The notes beneath the pieces are model-generated. The model ran no database searches. It saw only the letters and a program-made list of their open reading frames with translations, and was not told where the DNA came from. A stretch of DNA of 5,356 bases from Candidatus Vogelbacteria bacterium CG10_big_fil_rev_8_21_14_0_10_51_16. Its GTDB lineage: Bacteria > Patescibacteriota > Minisyncoccia > Phycocordibacterales > JACRKE01. The position numbers and the translations under genes are program-made. The stretch lies in contig PCYI01000022.1 of NCBI GenBank assembly GCA_002774795.1, positions 1 to 5,356 of the forward strand, written 5' to 3'. This document shows, one piece after another, positions 4,388-5,356 of the stretch; positions within the stretch are counted from its first letter, which is position 1, and the number at the start of each line of letters is the position of its first letter.

Positions 4388-5356
4388 ATGTCACTATCGA
4401 TCGGCATCGTTGGTCTTCCAAACGTCGGTAAATCGACTTTATTCAACGCACTCACGCGTAAGTCTGTCCCCGCCGAAAATTATCCTTTTTGCACCATCGA
4501 CCCATCGGTGGGGATCGTGGCGGTGCCGGACGAGAGAGTGCAAAAACTGACCGATTTTTCCAAATCCGCAAAATCCATTCCGGCCGTTATTGAGTTTGTG
4601 GATATTGCCGGGCTCGTGCAAGGCGCGGCTTCGGGAGAGGGCCTTGGCAACAAGTTTCTACAACACATTCGCGAGGTGGATGCTATCGCCGAGGTGGTGC
4701 GAGTATTTGAAGACTCAAGCATCACGCACGTTCACGGCACCCCCAAGCCAACGCACGACGTGGAGGTTATCAACCTCGAGCTTATACTGGCTGACCTTGA
4801 GCTGGTTACGAAACGGCTCAACCACGCGAGCCGTTCTGCTAGAAGTGGCGATAAGGAGGCGCTCATCGAAGAGGGACTGTTACAAAAAATCCGGCCAACC
4901 CTTGAGGCGGGCAAACTGGCCTCGTCTACAGCAGTTGAAGAAAAGGAGCAAAAAGTCTACCGAGACCTGCATCTACTCTCGGCGAAGCCCATCCTCTACG
5001 TGCTCAATAGCAAAGCCGGAGCCGCGAAGGTGGATCCGAGCACCCTTATTAATCTCGTTAAAGCCACGGGTGCCAGCTATGTGGAGGTGGACGCGGGTAT
5101 TGAGGCTGAGCTCTCCGCCTTCGAGGGCGCGGAAAAGGAGGCTTTTCGCCACGAACTTCTCGCAACGCCCACTTATCCACATACAGAGGGTTCCCCTCTG
5201 TATGTGGATAAGTCAGATGGGGTGAACGAGCTTATCAAGCAGAGCTATGAGCTTCTGGGCTTGCATACCTACTTTACCACCGGCCCCGACGAGACGCGGG
5301 CATGGACTATTAAGAAAGGTTGGACCGCGCCGGAAGCGGGAGCCGCCATTCATAAC
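4388..5356 (+). CDS. ychF: YchF/OLA1-family P-loop ATPase, partial (C-terminus beyond window)
   Basis: An uninterrupted frame of 323 codons runs off the right edge; usual family length is about 360, so only part of the TGS domain is missing. The G1/P-loop is GLPNVGKST (9-17), followed by the family signature NYPFCTIDPSVGIVAVPD (31-48). G3 is DIAGLVQGAASGEGLGN (72-88). VVRVFEDSSITHVHG (103-117) includes H114, which appears equivalent to the YchF catalytic-region His. A coiled-coil segment (about 125-200) and the TGS start (YELLGLHTYFTTG, 287-299) follow. YchF binds ribosomes, hydrolyses ATP and has roles in stress and translation. The nucleotide-specificity motif, normally NxxE, reads NSKA (207-210). 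A palindrome in the DNA encodes residues 262-275 and appears as an insertion of about 15 residues before the TGS domain. ATG 4388 gives the exact family N-terminus; no Shine-Dalgarno is present. Confidence 0.95.
   Translation, partial: MSLSIGIVGLPNVGKSTLFNALTRKSVPAENYPFCTIDPSVGIVAVPDERVQKLTDFSKSAKSIPAVIEFVDIAGLVQGAASGEGLGNKFLQHIREVDAIAEVVRVFEDSSITHVHGTPKPTHDVEVINLELILADLELVTKRLNHASRSARSGDKEALIEEGLLQKIRPTLEAGKLASSTAVEEKEQKVYRDLHLLSAKPILYVLNSKAGAAKVDPSTLINLVKATGASYVEVDAGIEAELSAFEGAEKEAFRHELLATPTYPHTEGSPLYVDKSDGVNELIKQSYELLGLHTYFTTGPDETRAWTIKKGWTAPEAGAAIHN
5171..5213. repeat. Perfect inverted repeat with two DnaA-box sequences inside ychF
   Basis: Arms 5171-5190 and 5194-5213 are exact reverse complements of 20 nt, with a TTC loop (5191-5193). 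Each arm holds TTATCCACA or its complement (5173-5181 and 5203-5211), identical to the classical high-affinity DnaA box. The element lies in the ychF frame, beginning on a codon boundary and encoding TYPHTEGSPLYVDK (262-275). No target-site duplication is obvious at the edges. It is probably a mobile or dispersed palindromic element; use as a DnaA-binding or RNA hairpin signal is possible. Confidence 0.9.

Noticed and set aside
5171..5213. The paired DnaA boxes as a replication origin
   Set aside because: Only two boxes are present, both in one palindrome inside ychF, with no box cluster, no AT-rich unwinding region and no dnaA/dnaN neighbours.
4590..5225. A 211-codon + strand frame overlapping ychF
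   Set aside because: It lies in another frame of ychF; the product is Arg/Ser-rich without motifs, while the ychF frame carries all family motifs and runs uninterrupted across it.
4388..5356. ychF as a pseudogene broken by the palindrome
   Set aside because: The frame stays open through the palindrome and the TGS-domain motifs resume in the same frame after it; the missing stop is only the window edge.

Overview
The window reads as a stretch of bacterial chromosome. The best guess is a Patescibacteria/CPR (Parcubacteria-like) genome. This is inferred from the compact layout with all genes on the + strand, the lack of Shine-Dalgarno motifs at every start, promoter -10 elements placed directly before start codons, a small CPR-style hypothetical protein beside ychF, and a GAPDH carrying the HAMTTTQSLAD variant of the histidine motif. 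TGA is used as a stop by GAPDH and by the putative antitoxin, so the code is the standard bacterial one, not the TGA=Gly code of Gracilibacteria. The lineage call is an inference; there is no rRNA in the window to settle it.

Layout, all on the + strand: (1) a terminator-like hairpin at the left edge (about 4-58), then an extended -10 promoter and an AT-richer gene for a cytoplasmic S41-family peptidase homologue (134-1348). (2) An ATP-grasp ligase-like protein (1429-2346) with its own start-proximal promoter, ending in tandem stops and followed by a perfect loopless 38-nt palindrome that looks like a bidirectional terminator. (3) A 235-bp intergenic region leading to an extended -10 TATAAT promoter placed for a leaderless GAPDH mRNA (2582-3622). 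(4) A putative RelE/ParE-type toxin-antitoxin pair (3653-3853 and 3850-4119), antitoxin first with a 4-nt ATGA overlap. Its promoter overlaps the GAPDH stop codon. (5) A 76-codon helical hypothetical protein (4133-4363). (6) The P-loop ATPase/GTPase YchF (4388 to the window edge, C-terminus cut off).

The most striking signal is inside ychF. A perfect inverted repeat (20-nt arms, 3-nt loop, 5171-5213) lies in frame within the coding sequence, and each arm carries an exact copy of the DnaA-box consensus TTATCCACA. At the protein level it corresponds to roughly 15 extra residues between the G domain and the TGS domain. This looks like a palindromic element that has inserted into a housekeeping gene without breaking it, comparable in kind to Rickettsia palindromic elements, but with a DnaA-box-bearing sequence. 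A second recurring theme is the geometry of TGn + -10 hexamer + 6 nt + ATG, seen clearly for GAPDH and the antitoxin and approximately elsewhere, which points to leaderless or near-leaderless transcription.

Functionally this is a mix: glycolysis (GAPDH), a ribosome-associated ATPase (YchF), a stress or maintenance module (toxin-antitoxin), and two enzymes of unknown substrate (S41 peptidase, ATP-grasp). No single pathway links all of them.
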